Source of the DNA: Amycolatopsis solani
GTDB taxonomy: Bacteria; Actinomycetota; Actinomycetes; Mycobacteriales; Pseudonocardiaceae
Assembly (NCBI RefSeq): GCF_033441515.1
Contig: NZ_JAWQJT010000002.1
Span: forward strand, 2,356,001-2,420,000
DNA: 64,000 nt
Direction of reading: 5' to 3'
Part shown: positions 29,790 through 38,199 of the stretch, piece by piece
How positions within the stretch are numbered: the stretch's first letter is position 1
How the letters are laid out: each line of letters opens with the position of its first letter
Translations under genes and position numbers: made by a program
Notes under the pieces: generated by a model
What the model was told of the DNA's origin: nothing
The model's input: the letters and a program-made list of their open reading frames with translations, nothing else
Databases searched by the model: none

Positions 29790-30665
29790 TCAGACCGGCG
29801 TCGACGCCGGGGCGGTGTCGCGCTCGACCGCTTGGGAGAGCAGCATCAGCGCCGCGCGGGCCGGCGAGCCCGGTTCCGTCGTGGCGACGACGACGGCGGG
29901 ACCCGGCCCGCTGCTCAGGGTCTGCTGCAGGACGGTGAGGGTGCCGACGAGTGGGTGCCGCATCTCGTACGGGGCGACGGCGCAGGCCTTGACCCGGTGG
30001 TCGGCCCACATCCCGGCGAACTCCGGGCTTTTGGCGCTGAGCTCGCCCACCAGGGCGTGCAGCACCGCGTCGTCCGGGTACTCCCCCGCCACCAGCCGCA
30101 GGTTCCCGACCACCGCGCGGGCTTTGCCCGTCCAGTCGGCGTAGAGCTCCCGGGTGTGGCTGTCGAGGAACACCAGGCGGGCCATGTTCGGACGCTCGGC
30201 GGGCCGCGCCGGGGCCGCGAAGTCGAGGTGACCGGCGAACAGCGCGTGCCCCAGCCGGTTCCAGGCCAGCACGTCGGTGCGCCGGCCGAGCACGATCGCG
30301 GGCACTCCCGCCAAGGCGTCCAGCAGCTGACCGGCCGCCTCGGTCACCCGCTCCGGCGCCGGACGCCGGTTCCGCGGACGCCGCCGGTCGGCGCGGGCCA
30401 GGTCGTGCAGGTGCCGCCGCTCCGAGTCGTCCAGCCGCAGCGCCCCGGCGATCGCGTCGAGGACCTCGGCTGACGCGCTGAGCGACTGTCCCTGTTCCAG
30501 CCGGGTGTAGTAGGAGGCACTCACCCCGGCCAGCAGGGCCAGCTCTTCCCGGCGCAGCCCCGGCACGCGACGGCGTTCGCCGTAGGTCGGCAGCCCGAGG
30601 TCTTCGGGTCGCACCTGGGCTCGCCGCGCCTGGAGGAAGGCCCCGAGCTGCGTCTTTCCGGTCAT
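29790..30665 (-). CDS. XRE-family regulator with MmyB-like ligand-binding domain
   Basis: 291 residues from the ATG at 30665. The N-terminal helix-turn-helix (RVPGLRREELALLAGVSASYYTRLEQG, read in parts) is followed by the MmyB-like domain (LDALAGVPAIVLGRRTDVLAWN, LVFLDSHTRELYADW, SPEFAGMWADHRV). Usual length for the actinobacterial family. It precedes the NHL-MBL-esterase operon on the same strand and is divergent from the SRPBCC gene at 30766 by 100 bases, so it may control either. Confidence 0.9.
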   Translation of the reverse strand: MTGKTQLGAFLQARRAQVRPEDLGLPTYGERRRVPGLRREELALLAGVSASYYTRLEQGQSLSASAEVLDAIAGALRLDDSERRHLHDLARADRRRPRNRRPAPERVTEAAGQLLDALAGVPAIVLGRRTDVLAWNRLGHALFAGHLDFAAPARPAERPNMARLVFLDSHTRELYADWTGKARAVVGNLRLVAGEYPDDAVLHALVGELSAKSPEFAGMWADHRVKACAVAPYEMRHPLVGTLTVLQQTLSSGPGPAVVVATTEPGSPARAALMLLSQAVERDTAPASTPV

Positions 30666-30765
30666 GGCTCCAGTATCGATCGCCTCGCCGCCGTCAGCCT
30701 GCCCCAGCTGGGGGTAGGCAACGGCGGGGCTGGTTGCCGGGCGCTCGGGCGAGTGAGCTGACCTC

Positions 30766-31260
30766 GTGAACACCATCGAGGAACTCGACGTGACCGGATT
30801 CGCCTTCACCAGGAGCGCGTGGGTCGACGCCGCCCCCGCCCGCGTCTACGAGCTGATCAGCGACGTCTCCGCCATCGGCCGGTGGAGCCCGACGGCGAGC
30901 GGCGTCGCCTACGACGACGGCGACGGCCCGTGGCCGGGCGCGTGGTTCAGCGGCGCCAACCGCCGGGAAGACCGGGAGTGGACCACCCGGTCCCAAGTGG
31001 AGCGAGCCGATCCGGGGTCCGCGTTCAGCTTCGTCGTCGGCGGCACCGAGGACGGCATCGTCCGCTGGGCGTGGGACTTCCGTGCCGAAGGGAGGGGAAG
31101 CCTGGTGCGCCAGTCCTGGCGGCTGCTGCGCTTCGACCCGGTGCTGGGAAAGTCCCTGGCCGAGCTGGAAGCTCTGCGCGAATACATGGCGGGCAGCGTC
31201 GAAACCACCCTGGCGGCGCTCGCGCGCTGGGTCGCCGAGCAGGGCGGATCGCCGCAGTAG
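30766..31260 (+). CDS. SRPBCC-family (START-like) protein
   Basis: 164 residues from the GTG at 30766. Polyketide cyclase/SRPBCC pattern: FTRSAWVDAAPARVYELISDVSAIGRWSP (in parts), WFSGANRREDREWTTRSQVERADPG and a long C-terminal helix. These helix-grip folds bind hydrophobic ligands; the ligand is unknown. Convergent with the cupin gene by 15 bases. Confidence 0.85.
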   Translation: MNTIEELDVTGFAFTRSAWVDAAPARVYELISDVSAIGRWSPTASGVAYDDGDGPWPGAWFSGANRREDREWTTRSQVERADPGSAFSFVVGGTEDGIVRWAWDFRAEGRGSLVRQSWRLLRFDPVLGKSLAELEALREYMAGSVETTLAALARWVAEQGGSPQ

Positions 31261-31275
31261 CGGCGGAACGGCCGG

Positions 31276-31638
31276 TCAGCTGGGCTCGGTGCCGCCGTCG
31301 AAGCTCCACGCCGGCTTGCCCCCGGCGGCGGTCGAGGTGACCGCGGGCCCGATCAGCAGGAAACGGGCCTCTTCCTCCGCCACCGGGCAGTGCTCCGTCC
31401 CGCGCGGGATCACGTAGAGGTCGCCCGGGCGCAGCTCGACGTCGCCGGTGCGGAGCTGGATCCGCAACCGGCCGCTGAGCAGCAGGAACGTCTCGTCCTG
31501 GTCGTCGTGCTGGTGCCAGGTGGTCGAGCCGATGCCCTTCGCGACCTTGAACAGGTTGCCGTTGGCTTCGGCGAGGACCCGCTGCGACCAGAACTCCGTG
31601 AGCCCGGCCGCTTCGTGCGCGAGATCGATGGCCGTCAT
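31276..31638 (-). CDS. Small cupin-domain protein
   Basis: 120 residues from the ATG at 31638, with AAGGAGGG upstream. A single cupin: TTWHQHDDQDETFLLLSGRLRIQL (in parts) with His-x-His and Glu metal ligands, and GDLYVIPRGTEHCPVAEEEA for the second motif. These enzymes include mannose isomerases, dioxygenases and simple effector binders, so function is open. It is divergent from the GlxA-like gene at 31711 by 72 bases. A much longer upstream frame is only an open shadow. Confidence 0.88.
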   Translation of the reverse strand: MTAIDLAHEAAGLTEFWSQRVLAEANGNLFKVAKGIGSTTWHQHDDQDETFLLLSGRLRIQLRTGDVELRPGDLYVIPRGTEHCPVAEEEARFLLIGPAVTSTAAGGKPAWSFDGGTEPS

Positions 31639-31710
31639 GAGCACCCTCCTTGTCGTGGTGTCCCGATCGTGCCGCCGGAGCCGTCGCGAAAACAGTGGTA
31701 GAAATGGCGG

Positions 31711-32430
31711 ATGTCGCGCGATTCCTACCAGCCGGTTCCGGTCGGCCTGCTCCTCGACGAGGGATCGAACCCCTTCGAGTTCGCCTGCGTGTGCGAGGTG
31801 TTCGGGGCGCGGCGCCGTCCGGAGATCGGGCGGGAGCTCTACACACTGCAGGTGATCGCCGACGAGTTCCGCCGCCGCTTCCCCACCGTGGACCTGCGGG
31901 AGGACCTGCTCTACGTCGACGACGGCTCGGTCCTCACCTCGGCGGGCAGCGCGGCCGCCCTGGACCTGGCCCCGCACCTCGTCCGCGCCGACCACGGCGC
32001 CGAGATCGCCAACGCGGTCAGCCGGCGGCTCATCTTCTCGACCTACCGCGAAGGCGGGCAGAAGCAGTTCGTCGAGAAACCGGTGCCCGAAGCGCGTCAG
32101 CAGTCGCTGAGCGACACCCTGGCGTGGGCCCGGGAGCGGCTGGACACCCCGCTCACCGTCAACGACCTCGCCGCCCACGCCTGCCAGAGCGTGACCACCT
32201 TCCACCGCCGGTTCCGCACCGAGCTCGGCACGACCCCGCTGGCGTGGCTGAACCTCGAGCGGGCCGAACTGGCCCGGCGGCTGCTGGAAACCGGCTCCGG
32301 CGGCCTCGACCACGTGGCGGCCCGCAGCGGGCTGGGCACCGCCTCGAACCTCCGGCGGCTGATCCGGCGCAGCACCGGCCTGACGCCGAGCCAGTACCGA
32401 TCGGCTTACTTGCGAACCGCCGCGCGGTGA
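31711..32430 (+). CDS. GlxA-type AraC regulator with internal deletion of the amidase-like domain
   Basis: 239 residues, compared with about 320 for the family. The first 50 residues match the start of the DJ-1/PfpI-like domain (GLLLDEGSNPFEFACVCEVFG). Residue 51 then jumps to DEFRRRFPTVDL and LLYVDDGSVLTSAG, which in the intact paralogue at 33085-34029 lie about 86 residues later. The lost part includes the nucleophile-elbow segment. The frame is preserved and the AraC DNA-binding domain (TPLTVNDLAAHACQSVTTFHRRF, GLGTASNLRRLIRRSTG) is complete. It may still bind DNA but not sense normally. Divergent from the cupin gene. Confidence 0.85.
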   Translation: MSRDSYQPVPVGLLLDEGSNPFEFACVCEVFGARRRPEIGRELYTLQVIADEFRRRFPTVDLREDLLYVDDGSVLTSAGSAAALDLAPHLVRADHGAEIANAVSRRLIFSTYREGGQKQFVEKPVPEARQQSLSDTLAWARERLDTPLTVNDLAAHACQSVTTFHRRFRTELGTTPLAWLNLERAELARRLLETGSGGLDHVAARSGLGTASNLRRLIRRSTGLTPSQYRSAYLRTAAR

Positions 32431-32467
32431 CCAGTCGCGCCGATCCTCAGTGGACGGTGGCGGGGAC

Positions 32468-33013
32468 CTATCGATCGTCCCGCGACCGCGGCGCGACAAG
32501 CTGCTCGAGGCGGCCGGTCTTCACGTCGTAGCGGTAGCCGGACACCTTGATGCGCCCCGACACGGCCGGTGCGTCGAGGATCGCCTGCACGTCGGCCGGG
32601 ACGGTGTCCGACGGCTCGACGACCGCGGTCCGCCGGATTTCCGCGTCGTCGAAGCCCAGTTCCACGAACCCCTTGCGCAGTTCCGGATCGGCCATCAACG
32701 CCGAACCGCAGTCCGTGTGGTGGACGACCGCGATCTCGAACCAGTCCGCGTCCGGGGTCTTCGTCTCGTGCAGGTAGCTGATCCACGCCAGATCGTCCAG
32801 AAAGGACTGGTTCGCGCGGCCGCCGACCGTGCGGGCGACGATCGCGTCCCCGAGTTCGAGGCCCATCGTGGCCGCCGGGTCGACCCGGGGGTCGATGCAG
32901 GTGAGGACGTAGACCTGCTTGTTCGGGATGAACGGGATGTCCGGAACCTTGGCCTTGGCGTCGGTTTCGGCGAAACGGGCGTTGTTGTCCAGCAGTTCCT
33001 CGAAGGTGCTCAT
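32468..33013 (-). CDS. Beta-class carbonic anhydrase
   Basis: 181 residues from the ATG at 33013. Zinc ligands are visible in VLTCIDPRVDP (Cys, with the Asp-Arg dyad) and AVVHHTDCGSAL (His and Cys). Interconverts CO2 and bicarbonate in the cytoplasm. It lies between two GlxA-type regulators and is transcribed away from the one at 33085. A second, broken copy of a different beta-carbonic anhydrase subgroup is at 39802. Confidence 0.92.
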   Translation of the reverse strand: MSTFEELLDNNARFAETDAKAKVPDIPFIPNKQVYVLTCIDPRVDPAATMGLELGDAIVARTVGGRANQSFLDDLAWISYLHETKTPDADWFEIAVVHHTDCGSALMADPELRKGFVELGFDDAEIRRTAVVEPSDTVPADVQAILDAPAVSGRIKVSGYRYDVKTGRLEQLVAPRSRDDR

Positions 33014-33084
33014 GCCTCAAGACTGCTGACGGGGCGGGGATCGGACCAGGGGCAGGACAGCCAGTTGGCGAAAGGCTTCGGCCA

Positions 33085-34029
33085 CTACGACGCGCGGGAC
33101 TTCCGGTAGGCGGTCGGCGTCGTCCCGAGCTGGCGGGCCATGTGCAGGCGCAAGTTGGCCGCGGTGCCCAGCCCGGTGCGTTCCGCGATGTCCTCGACCG
33201 GCAGCGGGGTCGACTCGAGCAGCCGCTGCGCTTCCAGCAGCCGCTGGGTGGCGAGCCAGCGCATCGGGGTCATGTCCGTGCGGGCGCGGAACTTGCGGGC
33301 GAAACTGCGTTCCGGCATCCCGGCGTGCCGGGCCATCTGGGCGACGGTCAGCGGCCGGTGCATTTCGCCGACCATCCAGCCGAACGTCGCGGACAGGCCG
33401 TCGTCTTCGCTGACCTGGCTCGCGAACTGCGCTTGCCCGCCGGGCCGGTGCGCCGCGACGACCATGTACCGGGCGACCCGGGAGGCGGCCGCCGCGCCGT
33501 GGTCCTGCCGGATCATGTGCAGGCACAGGTCGATCCCGGCGGAGAGGCCGGCGCTGGTCAGCAGCCGGCCGTTGTCGACGTAGAGGACGCCGGGGTTGAG
33601 CCGGATCGCGGGGAACCGGCGCCGGAATTCGCCCGCCTCCCGCCAGTGCGTCGTCGCGACGTGCCCGTCGAGCAAACCCGTGGCCGCCAAGGCGAAAGCC
33701 CCGATGCACACCGAGGCGATCCGCGCGCCACGGGCGTACGCCGCCCGCAGCGCGTCGAGCACGTGCGGCGGCGGATCCGCGAGCGGCCGGAACCCCGGCA
33801 CGACGATCGTGTCCGCCTGCTCCAGCGCCTCCAGTCCACATTCGACATCGATCGCGAACGGCGACTGGGTCGCCACCCGTCCCGGCTCCGGGATGCAGAC
33901 GTCGAACCGGTAGAGGTCCGCCTGCTCCTGGTGCCCGAACGCCTGCGCGGCGATGGCGAGGTCGAAGGTGACCACCCCGGGCAGCACCAGCGCGACGACG
34001 CGGTGCGGGCCGGGTTCTGGCGGTGGCAT
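33085..34029 (-). CDS. GlxA-family transcriptional regulator (DJ-1/PfpI domain plus AraC HTH)
   Basis: 314 residues from the ATG at 34029. N-terminal DJ-1/PfpI-like domain (ALVLPGVVTFDLAIAAQAFG, ADTIVVPGFRPL, ARIASVCIGAFALAATGLLDG with the elbow cysteine C108), then the C-terminal AraC domain (RPLTVAQMARHAGMPERSFARKF, GLGTAANLRLHMARQLG in parts). This is the intact comparison for the deleted gene at 31711. It is divergent from the ABM-type monooxygenase at 34217 across 188 bases and may regulate it. Confidence 0.92.
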   Translation of the reverse strand: MPPPEPGPHRVVALVLPGVVTFDLAIAAQAFGHQEQADLYRFDVCIPEPGRVATQSPFAIDVECGLEALEQADTIVVPGFRPLADPPPHVLDALRAAYARGARIASVCIGAFALAATGLLDGHVATTHWREAGEFRRRFPAIRLNPGVLYVDNGRLLTSAGLSAGIDLCLHMIRQDHGAAAASRVARYMVVAAHRPGGQAQFASQVSEDDGLSATFGWMVGEMHRPLTVAQMARHAGMPERSFARKFRARTDMTPMRWLATQRLLEAQRLLESTPLPVEDIAERTGLGTAANLRLHMARQLGTTPTAYRKSRAS

Positions 34030-34216
34030 GGGTTCGAGTATCCCACTCCGAGCCCGCGCGCCTCCGCCTCCCGGGCCGAACGTCGAGTACTCGGCAGGCC
34101 CGGCCCGGCGGGTCGACAACCACGCTCGATATCGGGCCCGGCGGGCTGATGCGCCGCGCGCCCGCACCGCCCGATGCTGACCTCCGGAGAGATCGAACGA
34201 ACCGCAGGAGGCAGAC

Positions 34217-34519
34217 ATGTCCGTCACGGTGGGACTGCTGGTGACGCTGGAGGCCCAGCCGGGCAAAGAGGCCGACGTCGAGGAGTTCCTCAACACCGGT
34301 CGCTCGCTGGTCGAGGAGGAGCCGGCCACCTACCCCTGGTTCGCCGTCAAGCTCGGACCGACGACTTACGCGATCGTGGACTTCTTCCCCGACGACGCCG
34401 GCCGCACGGCCCATCTGCAGGGCAAGGTCGGCCAAGCGCTCGGGGCGCGGGCCGGCGAGCTGTTCGCGAAGCCACCCGACATCGCGCAGCTGGATGTGCT
34501 GGCGTCGAAGCTGAAGTGA
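34217..34519 (+). CDS. ABM-domain (quinol monooxygenase-like) protein
   Basis: 100 residues from the ATG at 34217, with GCAGGAGGCAG upstream. The sequence TVGLLVTLEAQPGKEADVEEFL (in parts), TYPWFAVKLGPTTYAIVDFFPDD and the alternation of strands and helices fit the antibiotic-biosynthesis-monooxygenase (dimeric alpha-beta barrel) fold. Members oxidise quinols without cofactor or simply bind ligands. It is convergent with the hydrolase at 34526 with a six-base gap. Confidence 0.85.
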   Translation: MSVTVGLLVTLEAQPGKEADVEEFLNTGRSLVEEEPATYPWFAVKLGPTTYAIVDFFPDDAGRTAHLQGKVGQALGARAGELFAKPPDIAQLDVLASKLK

Positions 34520-34525
34520 AGGTGG

Positions 34526-35218
34526 TCAGGACCGGTCGACCTGCTCAATCGGCCGGGCGGTGTCGAGCAGGATCTTCAGCAGTTCGCCGGGCACGTCCCG
34601 CATGAGGTTGTGCCCGCCGTCGAGAGCGTGGGTGGTCCACGAGGGATCCGCACGCAGGCGCTGGTAGATGGGGGTGAAGGGCGATTCGCCGTCCCAGCCG
34701 GCGGCGTAGACGTAGTCCCGGCGCCGGAACCGGGTCGGGCCGCCGGACAGGCGGAGCGGCTGGAGCAGTGAGGCGAGTGGGTGCGGGGTGGCCCGCGGGT
34801 CGAAGAACGGCAGCGGGCGCACGGCGTACCCGGTGTCCACGACGTCGAGGTACCACCGGCGTTCCTGGTCGGAGACCAGTGCCCAGCAGGAATCGCCGTG
34901 CTCGGGCACGACGGCGTCGAGGTAGACCAGGCGGTCCACGCGCTCGGGCACGCGGTCGGCGGCCCCGGTGATCACCATTCCGCCGTAGCTGTGGCCGACC
35001 AGCACGGCGTCGTGGATGTCCTCGGCCGCCAGCAGCGCGGTCACGTCTTCGATGTGCGTGTCGAGGTTGACTCCGCCGGGCAGGAGGTGGCTGCGTTCGC
35101 TGAGCCCGGTCAGCGTCAGCGGATGGACGAGGTGCCCGTGTCCGCGGAGTTGCCCGGTCAGGTCGGCGAAACACCAGCCGCCGTGGCACATGCCGGGAAC
35201 GAGGACGAAAGTGGCCAT
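34526..35218 (-). CDS. Alpha/beta hydrolase (EstC/methylesterase-like)
   Basis: 230 residues from the ATG at 35218. The N-terminus FVLVPGMCHGGWCF carries the oxyanion loop, and AVLVGHSYGGMVITGAADR carries the nucleophile Ser. An Asp is likely in the AGWDGESPFTPIY region, with His in ALDGGHNLMRDVP. This plant hydroxynitrile-lyase/EstC-like family cleaves small esters. It follows the MFS transporter gene on the same strand with a 29-base gap, suggesting an export-plus-detoxification pair under the TetR gene at 36463 (inference). Confidence 0.88.
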   Translation of the reverse strand: MATFVLVPGMCHGGWCFADLTGQLRGHGHLVHPLTLTGLSERSHLLPGGVNLDTHIEDVTALLAAEDIHDAVLVGHSYGGMVITGAADRVPERVDRLVYLDAVVPEHGDSCWALVSDQERRWYLDVVDTGYAVRPLPFFDPRATPHPLASLLQPLRLSGGPTRFRRRDYVYAAGWDGESPFTPIYQRLRADPSWTTHALDGGHNLMRDVPGELLKILLDTARPIEQVDRS

Positions 35219-35247
35219 GATCGTGCTCCGGGTGGTCGTCGGGGGAT

Positions 35248-36384
35248 TCAGCGGATCTCGGTGTCGGGTTTCGGGGCCGCCGCCAGCAGTGCCGCCACGG
35301 CGCACAGGACGGCGGTCCAGGCCAGGGGCGCGGCCACCCCGGTGTGATCGGCGAGGAGGCCGGCCAGCCACGGGCCCACGGTCTGTCCCGCGGCGAACAG
35401 CGTGGTGAACGCGGCGAGGGTGGCGGTCCAGCCGTCGGGTGGCACGACGGTCCGGATGCGCGCGGTGACGGCGGCGGGGACCGCCATGAAGGTCGCTCCG
35501 TAGGCGACCACGGAGGCGATCGTCACGGCAGGTGAGGGTGACACCAGCGCCAGCGCCGCGCCGCCGGCCAGCACGCCGAGCACGAGAGCCAGAGCACGCG
35601 TGCCGCGCCATCGTGTGATCGGGCGGCTCCACAGGGCGGGTGACGCCACGACGGCGGCGCCCAGCGCCGTCCACGTGAGCACCACCTCCACGACCGATGC
35701 GTGCCGGTCGGCCAGGTACACGGACAGGAAGGTGATGTAGGCGATGTAGCCGGCCGAGAACAGGAAGTAGGCCACGGCGATCCGCCACAGCGGGCGCACC
35801 CGCGCCCGGCCGACCTCGCCGGCCGGCCGCGGCTCCTCGCCGGTTCCCGCCACCCTCCAGCAGATCAGGGCCGCCACCCCGGCTGCGACACCCAGACCGA
35901 TCCACGCCACCTGCCAGCGTTCCGCCAGTCCTGGAACGATGACGCCACTCAGGACGATCCCCAGGCCCGTGCCCGCGAAGTACACCGTGATGGGTGCGCT
36001 GGAGCCGGCACGCGCGGAAGCCCGGGCCGCGATGACACCCCCCGCGATGAACACCACCGCCCCGCTCGCGCCGGCCACAGCGCGGACCGCCAGCAGCACC
36101 CCGAAGACGTCACTCGCCGCCGTGCCGGCCAGTGCCAGCGCGGTGACGACCATGCCCCAGCGGAACGCCGCCGCGGTACCCCACCGGCGCACCACGGCCG
36201 CCGTCACCACGGCGCCGGCCAGGTAACCCAGCCCGTTCACGGTGCTGATCGCCCCCGCCTCGGCCAGCGTCCACCGCAGGTCCTCCCGCATGGCCGGGAC
36301 GAGCAGGCCGTAGGCGAAACGCCCGAGCCCCAGCGCGGAGGCGGTCCCGAGCGCCAGCCGCGCCGCCTCCCGAGTCGCTGTCAC
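35248..36384 (-). CDS. MFS transporter, YbfB/YjiJ-type
   Basis: 378 residues from the GTG at 36384, with twelve hydrophobic segments. The opening ALGTASALGLGRFAYGLLVPAMREDL (in parts) is typical of the YbfB/YjiJ subfamily. An efflux role is likely but the substrate is unknown. It is divergent from the TetR gene at 36463, and two near-palindromic operators lie between them, so TetR repression of this transporter and the hydrolase behind it is the straightforward reading. Confidence 0.88.
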   Translation of the reverse strand: MTATREAARLALGTASALGLGRFAYGLLVPAMREDLRWTLAEAGAISTVNGLGYLAGAVVTAAVVRRWGTAAAFRWGMVVTALALAGTAASDVFGVLLAVRAVAGASGAVVFIAGGVIAARASARAGSSAPITVYFAGTGLGIVLSGVIVPGLAERWQVAWIGLGVAAGVAALICWRVAGTGEEPRPAGEVGRARVRPLWRIAVAYFLFSAGYIAYITFLSVYLADRHASVVEVVLTWTALGAAVVASPALWSRPITRWRGTRALALVLGVLAGGAALALVSPSPAVTIASVVAYGATFMAVPAAVTARIRTVVPPDGWTATLAAFTTLFAAGQTVGPWLAGLLADHTGVAAPLAWTAVLCAVAALLAAAPKPDTEIR

Positions 36385-36401
36385 GCCCACCCCCGCAGAT
36401 C

Positions 36402-36453
36402 GAACCGATCGGTACGATCTGGACGCTAGCACACCGATCGAACCGATCGGTAC
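36402..36453. promoter_or_regulatory. Two TetR operators between MFS and TetR genes
   Basis: GAACCGATCGGTAC occurs at 36402-36415 and again at 36440-36453, 38 bases apart, each inside a 22-base direct repeat with one mismatch. Each is nearly palindromic around CGATCG. The position between divergent TetR and MFS starts fits autoregulation and efflux control. The core ACCGATCGGTAC recurs at 42057-42068 before another TetR gene. Confidence 0.8.
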
Positions 36454-36462
36454 CATCGTCTT

Positions 36463-37050
36463 GTGCCCGTTGCCAAAGGCTCGACCATCGACCCGGACCG
36501 CACTCGCGCCACGATCCTGCACGCGGCCACCGGCCTGCTGTACGAACGCGGACTCGACGGCATCGGCGTGACCGAACTCTGCGCCCGCCTCGGCGTGTCC
36601 AAAGAGACGCTCTACCGGCACTTCGACACCAAGGACGGCCTCGTCCAAGCGGTGCTCGAAGCACGAAGCGACCGGGTCATGAGCTGGCTGACCGGCGCCG
36701 TCACGGCCGCCGGCGACGATCCCGCCGACCAGCTCACCGCCCTGTTCGACGCCCTGCAGGGGTGGTACGGCGAGCCGGCCTTCCGCGGCTGCGCACTGCT
36801 CAACGCCGCCGCCCAGCACCACACCGGCACCGTGCGGGCCATCACCGCACGCCACCTCGGCCGCTACCTCGAACTGCTCACCGAGATCGCCGGCCGAGCC
36901 GGAGCCGCCCACCCGCACCGGCTCGCACGGCAACTGCTCATCCTCGTCGAGGGCGCCACCGTCGTGGCCGACCACCACGGCCCCCATGGCGTGGGCGAAG
37001 ACGCCTGCGAGGCAGCACTCGCCCTGCTCGCCGCGGCCCGCCGCCCCTGA
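36463..37050 (+). CDS. TetR/AcrR-family transcriptional regulator
   Basis: 195 residues from the GTG at 36463. The N-terminal helix-turn-helix (RATILHAATGLLYERGLDGIGVTELCARLGVSKETLYRHFDTKDGLV, read in parts) is classic TetR. The C-terminal domain (FRGCALLNAAAQ) resembles the TetR_C subfamily that often controls MFS efflux. The start is only nine bases from the nearer operator, so it is likely leaderless or autorepressed at the promoter. Confidence 0.92.
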   Translation: MPVAKGSTIDPDRTRATILHAATGLLYERGLDGIGVTELCARLGVSKETLYRHFDTKDGLVQAVLEARSDRVMSWLTGAVTAAGDDPADQLTALFDALQGWYGEPAFRGCALLNAAAQHHTGTVRAITARHLGRYLELLTEIAGRAGAAHPHRLARQLLILVEGATVVADHHGPHGVGEDACEAALALLAAARRP

Positions 37051-37277
37051 CGGACGAGGCTCACCAGCACCAGCGAAGAGGGCCTTGCTTCCCTGCGCAG
37101 ATACGGCTATCGAAACTTCAGTGGCCTCGACCACAGTCGGCCGTGTCGCTCCTTTCGGATGACGACAGCGATGATCTTGATTGGATAATCTCCGCGGGTC
37201 ACTGGGGACACAGCAGAGGTACAGACGCAGGCGAAATATCGTGAAGTCTGCATCATTTCTTTGAGAATGGAATACTT

Positions 37278-37949
37278 TTGATTGCCGTCGTCGTCGCGGA
37301 GAGTCGAGAGCTCACCCGAGCGGGATTTTGCACCGTCCTGGCGAAATCTCGGCGTTGTCGACTGGCCGGGGAAGCCGACGACGCCCTCAGCCTGATGACC
37401 GTGGTGCGCGGAAGAGAAGCGCAGGTCGTGCTGCTGGACGCGGCGCTGCTGCGTCGACACGGCATCCTCCTGATTGACCAGGTGTTCGCCAGAAGCCGAA
37501 GGAACAGCCCGCGGATCATGGTGACCTCCACACCCGGGGACGAGGACCTGGTCCTGGACGCGGTGTGCGCAGGCGCAGCGGGTTCCGTGTCGAAGGATGT
37601 CGAGGTCGGCGAGTTGATCGAGGGCATCATCCAGGTCGCCGGCGGAAAACTGCGGCTGCCGCAGTGGGCGGTTCGGCGATTGGTGGCCGCACATCGCTGC
37701 GGCGTGCTGCCTGTCGGCGATCCCGCACCGGCGTTGACGAGATTGACGCCTCGCGAAACTCAAGTGGTGCGGCTGGTCGCCGCGGGACGAAGCAACGCCG
37801 ACATCGCTCAGATCTTGGTTGTGAGCGAGTCGACGGTGAAGACCCACCTTCACCGTGCGATGCGAAAACTCGACGTGTCCAGCCGTAGCGAGATGGTCAT
37901 ATTCGCTTACCGCAATGGGTTGACCGGGCCGTTGTCGGCGACGGACTGA
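37278..37949 (+). CDS. LuxR/NarL-type response regulator with atypical receiver
   Basis: 223 residues from a TTG at 37278; no ATG in frame gives a full receiver. Receiver-like residues: E8 in VVVAESREL where two acidic residues are usual, phospho-acceptor candidate D54 in VVLLDAALL, T83 and K106 (SVSKD). The C-terminal LuxR helix-turn-helix (LTPRETQVVRLVAAGRSNADIAQ, then STVKTHLHRAMRKL) is complete. The missing Asp of the acidic pair makes canonical phosphorylation uncertain. The codon use looks less GC-biased than the neighbours, as in the next gene, hinting at a transferred segment. No sensor kinase is adjacent. Confidence 0.8.
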   Translation: MIAVVVAESRELTRAGFCTVLAKSRRCRLAGEADDALSLMTVVRGREAQVVLLDAALLRRHGILLIDQVFARSRRNSPRIMVTSTPGDEDLVLDAVCAGAAGSVSKDVEVGELIEGIIQVAGGKLRLPQWAVRRLVAAHRCGVLPVGDPAPALTRLTPRETQVVRLVAAGRSNADIAQILVVSESTVKTHLHRAMRKLDVSSRSEMVIFAYRNGLTGPLSATD

Positions 37950-38199
37950 CGAGCTGGTGGGGAGCCGCGATCACAGACAGGCCACAGCTCCCCCGGACCG
38001 CTCAGCCCGTCATTTACGAGGGACGCACGGCCCCTGGAGCTCAGTCGCGGCCACCGACTCGGCTGAACGACGAATTTGCCACTGTTTCTCCGTGACGGAT
38101 CAGAACGTCAACGACTGTCGACGACGCGGTCGTCCACTCAGCACAGTGGATTTCAATCAACTTTCCCAGTAGGCCGGACACAACGTCGAAGGGTTTGCG

